NCBI RefSeq assembly: GCF_018474015.1
Contig: NZ_JAHCSG010000002.1
Span: 186,001-250,000, forward strand
Direction: 5' to 3'
DNA length: 64,000 nucleotides
From: Williamsia sp. CHRR-6
GTDB taxonomy: Bacteria > Actinomycetota > Actinomycetes > Mycobacteriales > Mycobacteriaceae
This document shows, one piece after another, positions 8,891-16,791 of the stretch. Position numbers and translations under genes: made by a program. The notes below the pieces were generated by a model. It searched no databases and was not told where the DNA came from. It worked only from the letters and a program-made list of their open reading frames with translations. The stretch's first letter is position 1. Each line of letters starts with the position of its first letter.

Positions 8891-8919
8891 CCCTTGGCCC
8901 CAAATGGTGGGGCCAAGGG
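8891..8919 (-). terminator. Strong hairpin between precursor and P450
   Basis: A perfect 11-bp stem (CCCTTGGCCCC / GGGGCCAAGGG) with a 7-base loop lies 9 bp after the precursor stop and 70 bp before the P450 start. There is no U-run, so it may be an attenuator or mRNA stabiliser rather than a full terminator. It would give more precursor than enzyme transcript, a common RiPP arrangement. Confidence 0.7.
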
Positions 8920-8928
8920 TGCACGCGG

Positions 8929-9009
8929 TCAGTACCAGATGTACCAGGCGTAGGCCTTCAGGCTCTTCTCGCGACGAACGGCGTTCTTGATGCCGGCAAA
9001 CACCTTCAT
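8929..9009 (-). CDS. Atropopeptide (tryptorubin-type) RiPP precursor peptide
   Basis: A 26-residue ORF that starts MKVFAGIKNAV, has a basic middle (RREKSLK) and ends KAYAWYIWY followed by TGA. The start has an excellent ribosome binding site, GAGGAG, six bases upstream. The C-terminal hexapeptide AWYIWY is, to my knowledge, the same sequence as the core of tryptorubin A, the founding atropopeptide, in which one P450 cross-links Trp and Tyr side chains. The lysine-rich leader would be removed by a protease not identified here. It lies directly upstream of the P450 on the same strand. The peptide is too short for standard gene callers and could be missed. Confidence 0.9.
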   Translation of the reverse strand: MKVFAGIKNAVRREKSLKAYAWYIWY

Positions 9010-9099
9010 GGGAACTCCTCAATCTCTGTCGAGTGGCCGAACCCGGTTGTCGTGAGGGGACTTACGTGTGGGGGGTAGGCAACCGGGGCCGTGTCGCCA

Positions 9100-9136
9100 C
9101 TGTTCACCGGGGGGCGAACAGGTTGTACTTTAGTAC
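9100..9136. promoter_or_regulatory. Two adjacent palindromes upstream of the RiPP precursor
   Basis: CTGTTC (9100-9105) and GAACAG (9116-9121) form a perfect inverted repeat with a 10-bp spacer. Three bases further is GTACT-TT-AGTAC (9125-9136). Both lie 91-127 bp upstream of the precursor ATG in a gap of 267 bp (9010-9276) with no other gene, and could bind a regulator. No convincing -35/-10 pair was identified. Confidence 0.4.
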
Positions 9137-9276
9137 CGCTAAGAACCTGGCGCGACCGGAAACATGATTGTGGCCGAACAGATCTGGATGATCTGCGTGG
9201 TTTGTCTGATCTGATCGAATTGCCCTGGTGCGCAACGCACGAGCGCGGCCGACCGCGTAATGCAGGTCGGTCGCGG

Positions 9277-10383
9277 TCAGCAGCTCGTGGCCGGGCTGGT
9301 CAGGCCGAGCATCGAGTACTTGCCCTGGTAGCTCGGCGAGGGTGAGGTATGGAAGAACCACGGCACATAGACCTCGTCCTCGAGCTTCCAGGTGGTGGAA
9401 CCGACGACCTGGGTGTAGGTCGAGGTGTACACCGGGTCGCCCACCTCGAGGTTGGTCAGGCACCCGTATCCGGCCACTGAACTACCCGGCACCACGTTGT
9501 ATTGGGTGCCGCCGACGAACGGGTCCATCGCCCACTCGGCGACCTCGTGCGAAAACGCCTGCAGGTTGGTGTTGTTGGCTTCGATGTTGGCGTAGCCGAA
9601 CGTGTAGTTGCCGCGCTGATCGTGGTACCCGCCGAAACCGCTTCCCTGGAAGGTGCCGTCGTCGCCGTAGACGTTCGGCGCGACGAACATCGTCAGCCCG
9701 GTGGCCGAGTAGGCCCCGCTGATGCCGTTGGTGGTGACGGCATTTTGGATGGTGGTGTCGAGGACCCCGTACTCGCTGCCGACAGTGCTCCACTGCCCGT
9801 AGGGAACCGTCACCGTCACAGGCGCTTTCACCACCGGGTTGAGCAGCAGGTGATAGTTCGAGCCCACCTTGCCCGCGTTGGCCCGGACGTAGGCGTCGAG
9901 GTACTGGGTGACCTCGCCGGCGGGCTTGGTGGCGGTGTTGGTGAACATGGGGCTGCCCGCGGTTGCGGTGGCTGCTGCGCTGGCGTTGATGGTGGTCGAC
10001 GTGCCGTTGGCGTTCTGCAGCACGAAGTTCATCGGCACCAGGTTGACGGTGATGGTGGTGGTGGCGTTGGCGGAGGGGCTACCGCCGACAAAGCGTGCGG
10101 GGTAGGACTTTCCGGTGTTGGCGTCGATGTTGGTCGTCGAGTAGGACGCCACGGTGGAGGTGAGCGCAGCCGGGGCCGATCGGGCTGACTTGCGCGACTG
10201 GATCTTCTGCGTGCCGTCGATCAGATGAAGCTTGATGTGTTTTGCGTCGGTGGGACCGGCGGTGGGGCCGGTGCTGCCCTCGGGCGGGGCGGCAGCCGCC
10301 ATCCCGGACCCGATGACGCTCAGTACGGCACCGACGGCAGCGGCGATGCTCAGGACGCGAACACTGGTGGACCTGTTGGTCAT
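9277..10383 (-). CDS. Secreted zincin-like protein with HEVAE motif
   Basis: A 368-residue exported protein. A Sec signal peptide (MTNRSTSVRVLSIAAAVGAV) ends at about residue 36 with AAAAP. The most informative segment is AFSHEVAEWAMDPF near residue 280; HExxE/H followed by a conserved D is a pattern seen in secreted actinobacterial metalloprotease-like proteins, but the third ligand is not certain. The rest is rich in Thr, Asn and Gly with beta-type segments and two or three Cys near the C-terminus. Start has AGAGG upstream. It is on the same strand as, and immediately upstream of, the RiPP locus. A role in precursor processing is possible but not shown. Confidence 0.7.
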   Translation of the reverse strand: MTNRSTSVRVLSIAAAVGAVLSVIGSGMAAAAPPEGSTGPTAGPTDAKHIKLHLIDGTQKIQSRKSARSAPAALTSTVASYSTTNIDANTGKSYPARFVGGSPSANATTTITVNLVPMNFVLQNANGTSTTINASAAATATAGSPMFTNTATKPAGEVTQYLDAYVRANAGKVGSNYHLLLNPVVKAPVTVTVPYGQWSTVGSEYGVLDTTIQNAVTTNGISGAYSATGLTMFVAPNVYGDDGTFQGSGFGGYHDQRGNYTFGYANIEANNTNLQAFSHEVAEWAMDPFVGGTQYNVVPGSSVAGYGCLTNLEVGDPVYTSTYTQVVGSTTWKLEDEVYVPWFFHTSPSPSYQGKYSMLGLTSPATSC

Positions 10384-10714
10384 GTAGGACGAACCTCTCG
10401 TGAAGGGATGTTTGCCGTAAGTAACGGCTTGGGAAGCCTATGCAGATGAACGCATTCGTGAATGTCTGAGAGAATTAACACTCCCGAAATACTTTAGGGA
10501 GGCAAACTACTCAAAGACGACAAGAACTACGCAGTTCGGACAGGTTCGGGTCATTGTGGGCGCAAGGCGGCTCGACCGGCGGCGGCTGAGGTGGGTCGTG
10601 GTGTCCGGATGGTCCGGTACGAGCCAATTCCCATGTGCGACAGAGTCGGAAGCGTCATGATCGGCGACCGATTCGATCGGCGGTGGACCCCGATCCTGGG
10701 TAGCTTGAGCTCCC
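10384..10714. other. Intergenic region between divergent secreted-protein genes
   Basis: A gap of 331 bp with no convincing ORF. It is locally AT-rich around 10460-10530, as expected for divergent promoters, and contains an imperfect hairpin CTCCC-N11-GGGAG at 10481-10501. No operator could be assigned. Confidence 0.5.
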
Positions 10715-12448
10715 ATGCGCATGGTCGGTCGTATCTTGGTCCCCGCTCGACTCCGGTTGCGGCGCTCCGGCTCGGGTCTGGTGGCGATGTCGGCGCTCGC
10801 GGTGCTGCTCGCCAGTGGGGCGGTGGGGTGGGCTCCCGCCGCGATCGCCGACCCTGCTCCGGCGCCGTCGGGCTACATCGAGAGCGGCAGTGACGATCCC
10901 GTCACGCCCGCACCCGATACCACGCGTCCAACGAGTGCATCGTGCTCAGTCACGTTGGCGCACAACTTCTTGTCCAACGCGCCCGACGGCAGCAACCAGC
11001 GGTACCGCGGGACCTTCACGCCGCCTGCCGCATGCCCGGGCCCATGGGCCAAGGTGATCCTCGACAGTTCCACGACGGTCTCGGGTCGCCAGTTCGACCG
11101 GGTGGGTGACCTGAAGGTGGCAGGTGTGACCATTTGGTTCGGCACCACCCAGGAGCCCGCAGGCGCGGTACCGACCACCTTCCGTTTCAGCAAAGACGTC
11201 ACCCGCTACTCGGCGTTGTTCCGATCGGCGCAGTCCTACGAGGGTGGGATCGAAAACTACACCACCGACGTCTACACCGGAAACTATTCGCAGACAGTCA
11301 CTCTCACGTTCTTCCGGGCCGATGCCGCGAACCCGGCACCGTCGGTTCCCGACGTCGTGAAACCGTTGACCTTTGCCGATCTGACGCCTGCGGCATCGTC
11401 GGCGACCGCGTCGGTGGCCCTGCCCCGCAACCTCACCTCGGCGTCGGTAGAGACAACGCTGAAGGGCAATGGCTGCGATGAACAGTGGTTCAGCGCGGTG
11501 CCCGACGCGGTGGTCTCGGCGTTCCCCAAGGCTGGTCTCTGTGGTGCCACGTCGTATCGGGAGGCGATCCTGTCGATCGACAACACCCCGGCGGCAGCGG
11601 TGAACACGTTCCCGCACATCTACTCTGGCGGAATCGTTCCCACCCTGTGGCGACCGGTGCTCGCCATCAACACCCTGGATCTGCGGCCGGAGACCGTCGA
11701 CATCACACCGTTCGTCGGCCGGCTGGTCGACGGCGCGCAACACACTGTGTCGGTGCGACTTCCACAACTCAACGATCGATGGCAGGTGGTGGCGACGCTG
11801 TTCGGAACCGTCGATGCCTCATCGACCCAGACGTCGGGATCGCTGGTGTCGAGTTCGGTGCCTGATGCCGCCCCGCGTGTGACGACGCGACCGGCGGCCG
11901 GTGCAGCGGTGAGATATCAAGTGGCCGTTGGGCGTAACTGGCAGACCGTCGGCTGGGTGCGGTCCTCGGCAGGAACCGTCTACACCACCGTCGCTGAGTC
12001 CCGGGATTGGCGGCAGGTCGGCACCATCTCGGGCAACGGTGCCAGCCAACAACTCGAACAGCGTGACGTGACCCGTTACCGGTCGCGCTCGACCAGCGGC
12101 GCGCGGGTGGTGGCCGAGCAGACCCTGCGGGAAACCTATCCGCTGACGGTGGATGTGAACACCGCCGACTACACCGATGACCAGAACTTCTCGCTGACCG
12201 CGACCGTGTCGATGGGCCTGGACTACGCAAGCGACGCGGTGACGCTCGGCGGTCCGCGGGCACGCAGAGCGGGCGAGCTGACCCTCGACTCGCGCGGGGT
12301 GTTGGCCCGCGCGGCGGGCAAGACCAGCGCCTCGGACGGGTCGTCGAGGACAACCTGGCGCGGAGTCGACGACCGCGGCCGATACAGCGCTCGCACCATC
12401 ACCACCGAGCATGGGCGGGTGCTCACCGACACGGCCACACCGCGCTGA
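10715..12448 (+). CDS. Secreted PNGase A-like amidase
   Basis: A 577-residue exported protein matching the peptide-N4-(N-acetyl-beta-glucosaminyl)asparagine amidase A family, best known in plants and fungi. A signal peptide (LVAMSALAVLLASGAVGWAP) precedes Ala-Asp at about residue 46. Family-type segments include GRQFDRVGDLKVAGVTIW, TTQEP and KDVTRYSALF, then a second beta-rich half with WRPVLAINTLDLRPE. These enzymes cleave N-glycans from glycopeptides; activity of bacterial homologues outside a few cases is uncharacterised. The first of two in-frame ATGs was chosen; 10721 is the alternative. The C-terminal third (Ser/Thr/Arg-rich repeats of charged beta strands) has no recognised fold. Confidence 0.82.
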   Translation: MRMVGRILVPARLRLRRSGSGLVAMSALAVLLASGAVGWAPAAIADPAPAPSGYIESGSDDPVTPAPDTTRPTSASCSVTLAHNFLSNAPDGSNQRYRGTFTPPAACPGPWAKVILDSSTTVSGRQFDRVGDLKVAGVTIWFGTTQEPAGAVPTTFRFSKDVTRYSALFRSAQSYEGGIENYTTDVYTGNYSQTVTLTFFRADAANPAPSVPDVVKPLTFADLTPAASSATASVALPRNLTSASVETTLKGNGCDEQWFSAVPDAVVSAFPKAGLCGATSYREAILSIDNTPAAAVNTFPHIYSGGIVPTLWRPVLAINTLDLRPETVDITPFVGRLVDGAQHTVSVRLPQLNDRWQVVATLFGTVDASSTQTSGSLVSSSVPDAAPRVTTRPAAGAAVRYQVAVGRNWQTVGWVRSSAGTVYTTVAESRDWRQVGTISGNGASQQLEQRDVTRYRSRSTSGARVVAEQTLRETYPLTVDVNTADYTDDQNFSLTATVSMGLDYASDAVTLGGPRARRAGELTLDSRGVLARAAGKTSASDGSSRTTWRGVDDRGRYSARTITTEHGRVLTDTATPR

Positions 12449-12528
12449 TCGATCCACGTGGCGGTGTGCCTGTGATAATTTCTCCCGTACGTTCAGACGG
12501 CTGGCGGGAAGGTGCTGGGAAAATCGTG

Positions 12529-12810
12529 ATGAGACCTCGAGCCGTGATGGTGGTGGGGAGCGTGGTGGTGAGCCTGTCGTTGCTGGCCACCGGATGTTCC
12601 AGCAAGCCGAAGGCGAACGCGAACATGACGTGTTCGAACTTCGCGAAGGCGTCCGACAGCAACCAACGCAAAGCCACCGAGTCGGCCTACAAGGCCAAGT
12701 ACGGAAAGAACCCGGGGACCGTGGCTCGTGCCTCGGCAGGGTTGAAGATCCGCGCCTACTGCGTGCTCCCATCCAACGGGTCGAAGAAGATCAAGCTCGC
12801 TCCGTTGTGA
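12529..12810 (+). CDS. Small lipoprotein
   Basis: A 93-residue protein with a classic lipobox: MRPRAVMVVGSVVVSLSLLATGC, lipidated at Cys23. The mature part is short and basic with two cysteines (MTCSNFAKAS... and AYCVLPS) that may form a disulfide. The ATG at 12529 is chosen because it begins the signal peptide; in-frame starts up to 12466 only add a non-signal extension. Function unknown. Confidence 0.75.
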   Translation: MRPRAVMVVGSVVVSLSLLATGCSSKPKANANMTCSNFAKASDSNQRKATESAYKAKYGKNPGTVARASAGLKIRAYCVLPSNGSKKIKLAPL

Positions 12811-12869
12811 TCAGGCGCGTAGCAGCGCTCTGAGCTGCGCGTTCTCTTTCATCTCGTAGGCTGGTGACC

Positions 12870-13568
12870 ATGACTGAAACCAACCCACGTCAAAACGTCA
12901 CGTTCGCCAGCAACGGCCATCAGGCCCATGGTTACCTCGCGGTTCCCGAGAGCGGTTCGGGCCCGGGCGTCGTGGTCATCCAAGAGTGGTGGGGTCTCGA
13001 CGACCACATCGCCGACATCTGTGACCGCTTGGCCGCCGAAGGTTTCGTGGCGCTGGCACCCGACCTCTACGGCGGTCGGGTGGCCCACGATGCCGACACC
13101 GCCGGGCAGTACATGACCACCCTTCCGGTGGAGCAGTCGGCCAAAGACCTGTCCGGCGCGGTCGATTTCCTCCTCGCCCATGATGCGGTGACTTCGAAGA
13201 CCGTGGGCACAGTCGGGTTCTGCATGGGTGGCGGGTTCGTGCTGCTACTCGCGGTGGAGGCCGGCGACAAGGTCTCGGCGGCCGTCCCGTTCTACGGTGT
13301 CGGCCCGGGTGTGCCCAACACCTATGCGGGACTGACGGCAAAGGTGCAGGGCCACTACGCCAACGACGACGGCTTCTACCCGGTCGAACAGGCGCATGCG
13401 CAGGAGAAGCAGATCCGCGACGAGTCCGGCGCGCAGGTGGAGTTCTTCTACTACCCGGCCGGACACGCCTTCCACAACAATGAGGACAAGGCCGGAACCT
13501 ACGACGCCGAGCAGGCCGCGTTGGCCTGGGGTCGCACGGTGGAGTTCTTGAAGGCCACCGTGGTCTGA
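12870..13568 (+). CDS. Dienelactone hydrolase family protein
   Basis: A 232-residue cytoplasmic alpha/beta hydrolase of the dienelactone hydrolase family. The Cys nucleophile is in GFCMGGG (about residue 114), Asp in ANDDGF, and His in PAGHAFHN, so the Cys-Asp-His triad is complete. ATG 12870 is preferred to GTG 12864. No other aromatic-degradation genes are nearby; many such proteins are promiscuous hydrolases. Followed by a strong terminator hairpin. Confidence 0.88.
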   Translation: MTETNPRQNVTFASNGHQAHGYLAVPESGSGPGVVVIQEWWGLDDHIADICDRLAAEGFVALAPDLYGGRVAHDADTAGQYMTTLPVEQSAKDLSGAVDFLLAHDAVTSKTVGTVGFCMGGGFVLLLAVEAGDKVSAAVPFYGVGPGVPNTYAGLTAKVQGHYANDDGFYPVEQAHAQEKQIRDESGAQVEFFYYPAGHAFHNNEDKAGTYDAEQAALAWGRTVEFLKATVV

Positions 13569-13585
13569 TCTCGCGCTCTGACAAC

Positions 13586-13618
13586 TCCGCCCGCCGGCCG
13601 TCCTGGTCGGCGGGCGGA
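13586..13618 (+). terminator. Terminator after dienelactone hydrolase gene
   Basis: A perfect 11-bp GC-rich stem, TCCGCCCGCCG / CGGCGGGCGGA, with an 11-base loop starts 17 bp after the stop codon. A short palindrome, TATCGG-T-CCGATA (13711-13723), lies further along in the gap between the two convergent genes and has no evident role. Confidence 0.7.
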
Positions 13619-13816
13619 TTGCTGTCGGGGTGCCGTCGGGCGTGGCTGGGGCACAGGTGACCAGCGTCGCCAGCTTCTGGTTCTTCATCGGTTTGCCACC
13701 GAATACTGGCTATCGGTCCGATAACACCCTGCGCTGGCAGAACGTGGCCACCGCGATGGGCTGCGGACAATCCCGGTCACCTGCTCGGCGACGGTCACGC
13801 GGCGCCGAGTCCCGAC

Positions 13817-15037
13817 TCAGGCGGCAGGTTGGGGACCGTCGGAGACCAGCCTGCCGTCCTGATACACGCCGCGCACTCGCGGGGTCAGATCCGTGACCTC
13901 GCCAGGGGTGCCGTCGAGCACCACCAGGTCGGCGCGTTGTCCGGGTGCGATGAGGCCTCGGTCGTCGGCGACGCCGAGCAGGGCTGCGGCACTGCCGGTG
14001 GTGGCGTGTAGGGCGTCGAGGTCCGACATCCCGCATTCGGTCATGAACGCGAGCTCGTCGAGGTTGGTGCCGTGTGGGCCCACACCGCAATCGGTGCCCA
14101 TCGCGATCGCCACACCCGCCTCGTGGGCTCGGCGCACGCTGTCGCGGTGCGCCTCGAAAACCATGTGCGCCTTGTCCACCACGGCCGGCGGGTAGGGCAC
14201 CCCGGCGTCGATCGCGGCCAGCAGTGACCGCGGCGCGTGCAGGGTGGGCACCAGCCAGGTGCCGCGATCGAGCATCATCTCGATCGCCTCGTCGTCGAGG
14301 AAGATGCCGTGTTCGATGGAACGCACCCCGTTGCGGATGGCGGCTTTAACGCCCTCGGTGCCCTGGGCATGCGCCATCACCGCCAGCCCCGCAGCCGCAG
14401 CCTCCTCGACCATCACCGCGATCTCCGCATCACGAAAGTGGGCGTGGCGCGGGTCATCTCGCGGGGAGAGCACCCCACCGGTCGTGGCCACCTTGATGAC
14501 GTCGGCGCCCTCGCGGATCAGGGTGCGCACCATCCTACGTACTTCGTCGACACCGTCGACCACTCCGCGAGGACGTCCGGGATGGGGCACCATCAACGGC
14601 ACGTCCACCCCGCATGCGGTGTGCGAGTCTCCGTGACCGCCGGTTTGCGACAGCAGGCTGATCGAGATCTGCATCCGCGGTCCCGGGATCAGTCCGGTGT
14701 CCACCGCGGTCTTGATCCCCAGGTCGGCCCCAGCGGCGTCCCGGACTGAGGTGACCCCGATGTCCAAGGTGCGCTTGAGGTTTGCCGCCGCCCGATAGAA
14801 CTGCAGGCTGAACGGTGACTCGAGATTGGACGTCATGCTCGGGCTGTCGAAGGCGACGTGAACGTGGGCGTCGAAGAAGCCCGGTGAGATCCAGCGGCCG
14901 GTGCAGTCGATCACCTCGTCGGCGTCGAGACCTGAACCCACCGCGGTGATCCGACCGTCCTCAACCAGGATGTCGCCGGGAGCGGGGGCCTCGGTGTGAC
15001 CGGTGTACAGGGTCCCGCCGCTGAAGAGTGTGCGCAT
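13817..15037 (-). CDS. Amidohydrolase family metal-dependent hydrolase
   Basis: A 406-residue amidohydrolase with an N-terminal beta-sandwich part (residues 1-50) and a TIM-barrel. Metal ligands visible are DAHVH (His58, His60), the lysine region DVIKVATTGG, MAHAQG, SIEHG and the MGTDCG aspartate. This ligand set matches the imidazolonepropionase/prolidase-type subfamily that hydrolyses cyclic amides or Xaa-Pro-like dipeptides; substrate cannot be assigned. The gene stands alone, converging on the dienelactone hydrolase gene. Confidence 0.87.
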   Translation of the reverse strand: MRTLFSGGTLYTGHTEAPAPGDILVEDGRITAVGSGLDADEVIDCTGRWISPGFFDAHVHVAFDSPSMTSNLESPFSLQFYRAAANLKRTLDIGVTSVRDAAGADLGIKTAVDTGLIPGPRMQISISLLSQTGGHGDSHTACGVDVPLMVPHPGRPRGVVDGVDEVRRMVRTLIREGADVIKVATTGGVLSPRDDPRHAHFRDAEIAVMVEEAAAAGLAVMAHAQGTEGVKAAIRNGVRSIEHGIFLDDEAIEMMLDRGTWLVPTLHAPRSLLAAIDAGVPYPPAVVDKAHMVFEAHRDSVRRAHEAGVAIAMGTDCGVGPHGTNLDELAFMTECGMSDLDALHATTGSAAALLGVADDRGLIAPGQRADLVVLDGTPGEVTDLTPRVRGVYQDGRLVSDGPQPAA

Positions 15038-15083
15038 ACGACGATCTAACTCCGGTCATGAGTGATGCGCAGCAATCGGGCCG

Positions 15084-16601
15084 TCAGAAGGGTGGTGGGT
15101 CGTCGGCGCCTGCGGTGGTGCGGTTGTGGTGGCGTTCGGTGCGGCGGCGGGCGTGTTTGTCTGCCAGGCGTGGTTGTCGTCTGGTGGGTTCGTCTGGTGT
15201 GGCCGCGGTTGGTGGGGCGGGTGGGGCGTGGGCGGGTTCGGTGAAGGTGATGTCGGCGAGGCCGGGGAACATGTCGTCGCCGGTGAAGGCGGGTCCGGCC
15301 AGGGTGATCCCTTCGGGGGTGGTGATGGTTTGTGTGGTGATGCCGTGGGTGACGGTTTGATCGTCGAGGAATGTGGTGAATGTTTTGATGCCGTGGTGGA
15401 AGCGGCATTTGGTGTTCATGTCGGTGTAGCAGGTGTGGCCACCGGCGGCGGGGTCTTGGTGGTCGTATTCGGTGACGTGGTCGAGGTCGGCGGTCCAGGC
15501 CCGCTGGTCGCAGCCGGGCCAGGTGCAGTACAGGTCACGGGTCCGCAGGATGGTGTCCAGGGCGGTCGAGGGCCGGTAGGGGTCTGACGGTAGGTGTGGC
15601 GGGAGTGGTGTGTCGGATCCGCCGACGGGCCGGATCGACGTTCCAGGGCGGGTCAGTAGGTCGGTGAGGTGGGGGGCGGAGATGACGCCGTAGCCGTCGA
15701 TGAATGCCGGTGTTTCCCCGTCGCCGGCGGCGGTTTCTAGGTCGCACACCACATGCACGATCAGCGATGTCGCGGTCGCGGGCACGTCCCGGCGGGTGAC
15801 GGCCTCAGCATCGGGGACGACCGGTGCGGCACAGTCAGGCTGGTGGCAGCTGCATTCCCAGGGGACTCCCATGGTGAGGCAGAACAAGGCGTCACTACGC
15901 CGCGCCGCCAGGGTGCGGTCGTCGCGGCTACAGACGGCGCGGGCGAGGGCGTCGATGCGGCGGGCCAGCGCGACGGCTGCTTCGGCGGTCATGGTCGCGG
16001 AGAGTTCGGCCATGCCGTCGGGGCGGGGATCACACCAGAAGCCACGTTCGGATAGTGCTTTTTTGCGGCGTTCCCGCACGGCGTAGGAGTCGTAGCGGTA
16101 GACGATCCGATCGACCATGTCCCGTAGCCGGGCCGTCGACCATGAGCCCCGCCGGTGCAGGGTGGCGGCGATGTCGGTGTCGATCAACGCCTGGGTGTCG
16201 GGGTCGGTGACCAGGTCGGTGCGGGTGATGATGGTCCGGAGATCCCGGCCCGAAATCAGCCCATCCCGCAAACACTCCCCCACCTTCGGCAACCGCGACG
16301 CCATGGTGACTGCGGTGTCCAACAGGCGTTCCCCGGCGGCCTGGGACATGTTGTGGACCGCCGCGATTGAGGTGGCGCATTGCACGAACCCGTCAAACCG
16401 GCGGGTATCAGACTCCGCGGTCGGAGCAACCCGACGGGCATGCAACTCCGCCGCCCGCGACAGCCGTAGCCACTCCAAAAACGCTTGCCCGGCCGTCGCA
16501 TGCCGCATCTCAGTCAACAGGGCCGCATCCGGGGCGGCGGTGGGATCAGCAAGCAACCCCATCGCCTCCCGCGACACCCCCGACCACCCCCCACCAGCCA
16601 T
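15084..16601 (-). CDS. HNH endonuclease-domain protein with DUF222 (13E12 family)
   Basis: A 505-residue protein with a long DUF222 N-terminal region (residues 30-330) and a C-terminal HNH nuclease: CTWPGCDQR, LDHVTEYDHQDPAAGGHT, and MNTKCRFHHGIKT. Both zinc-ligand cysteine pairs and the catalytic histidine are kept. Family members are multicopy in mycolic-acid actinobacteria and may be mobile, but function is unknown; the C-terminus is proline/threonine rich. The ATG at 16601 was chosen over TTG 16631. No flanking target duplications or terminal repeats were seen. Confidence 0.88.
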   Translation of the reverse strand: MAGGGWSGVSREAMGLLADPTAAPDAALLTEMRHATAGQAFLEWLRLSRAAELHARRVAPTAESDTRRFDGFVQCATSIAAVHNMSQAAGERLLDTAVTMASRLPKVGECLRDGLISGRDLRTIITRTDLVTDPDTQALIDTDIAATLHRRGSWSTARLRDMVDRIVYRYDSYAVRERRKKALSERGFWCDPRPDGMAELSATMTAEAAVALARRIDALARAVCSRDDRTLAARRSDALFCLTMGVPWECSCHQPDCAAPVVPDAEAVTRRDVPATATSLIVHVVCDLETAAGDGETPAFIDGYGVISAPHLTDLLTRPGTSIRPVGGSDTPLPPHLPSDPYRPSTALDTILRTRDLYCTWPGCDQRAWTADLDHVTEYDHQDPAAGGHTCYTDMNTKCRFHHGIKTFTTFLDDQTVTHGITTQTITTPEGITLAGPAFTGDDMFPGLADITFTEPAHAPPAPPTAATPDEPTRRQPRLADKHARRRTERHHNRTTAGADDPPPF

Positions 16602-16791
16602 ACCCCGCACGCTACGACACAGGTATGACAATCATCGAAAAACCAGCCCTGACGTGGGAGGACCAGTCCAGCGCGATGGTCGTCGGGTCTCGGTCGCGGT
16701 GATGCGTAGGCAGGTAGGCTGCGCGGTGAATGAGAGTCTCATCGTCGCCTGAGTGCCAGCCGAGGTCGCGGCCACGGCCTAGTCTCGGGTC

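Noticed and set aside
5838-9009. S33 peptidase copy 2 as a dedicated part of the RiPP cluster
   Set aside because: It is convergent with the P450 and has a paralogue in a different context at the start of the window; proximity alone is not enough.
8822-9022. N-terminal 67-codon extension of the P450
   Set aside because: It would run through the precursor gene and hairpin in another frame, and the ATG at 8821 has its own AGGAG.
13711-13723. TATCGG-T-CCGATA palindrome as an operator
   Set aside because: It lies between two convergent genes far from any start codon, so no regulatory role can be supported.
15084-16601. HNH gene as part of an IS, intein or homing element
   Set aside because: No terminal inverted repeats, target duplications or interrupted host gene were seen; it is a stand-alone DUF222 family gene.
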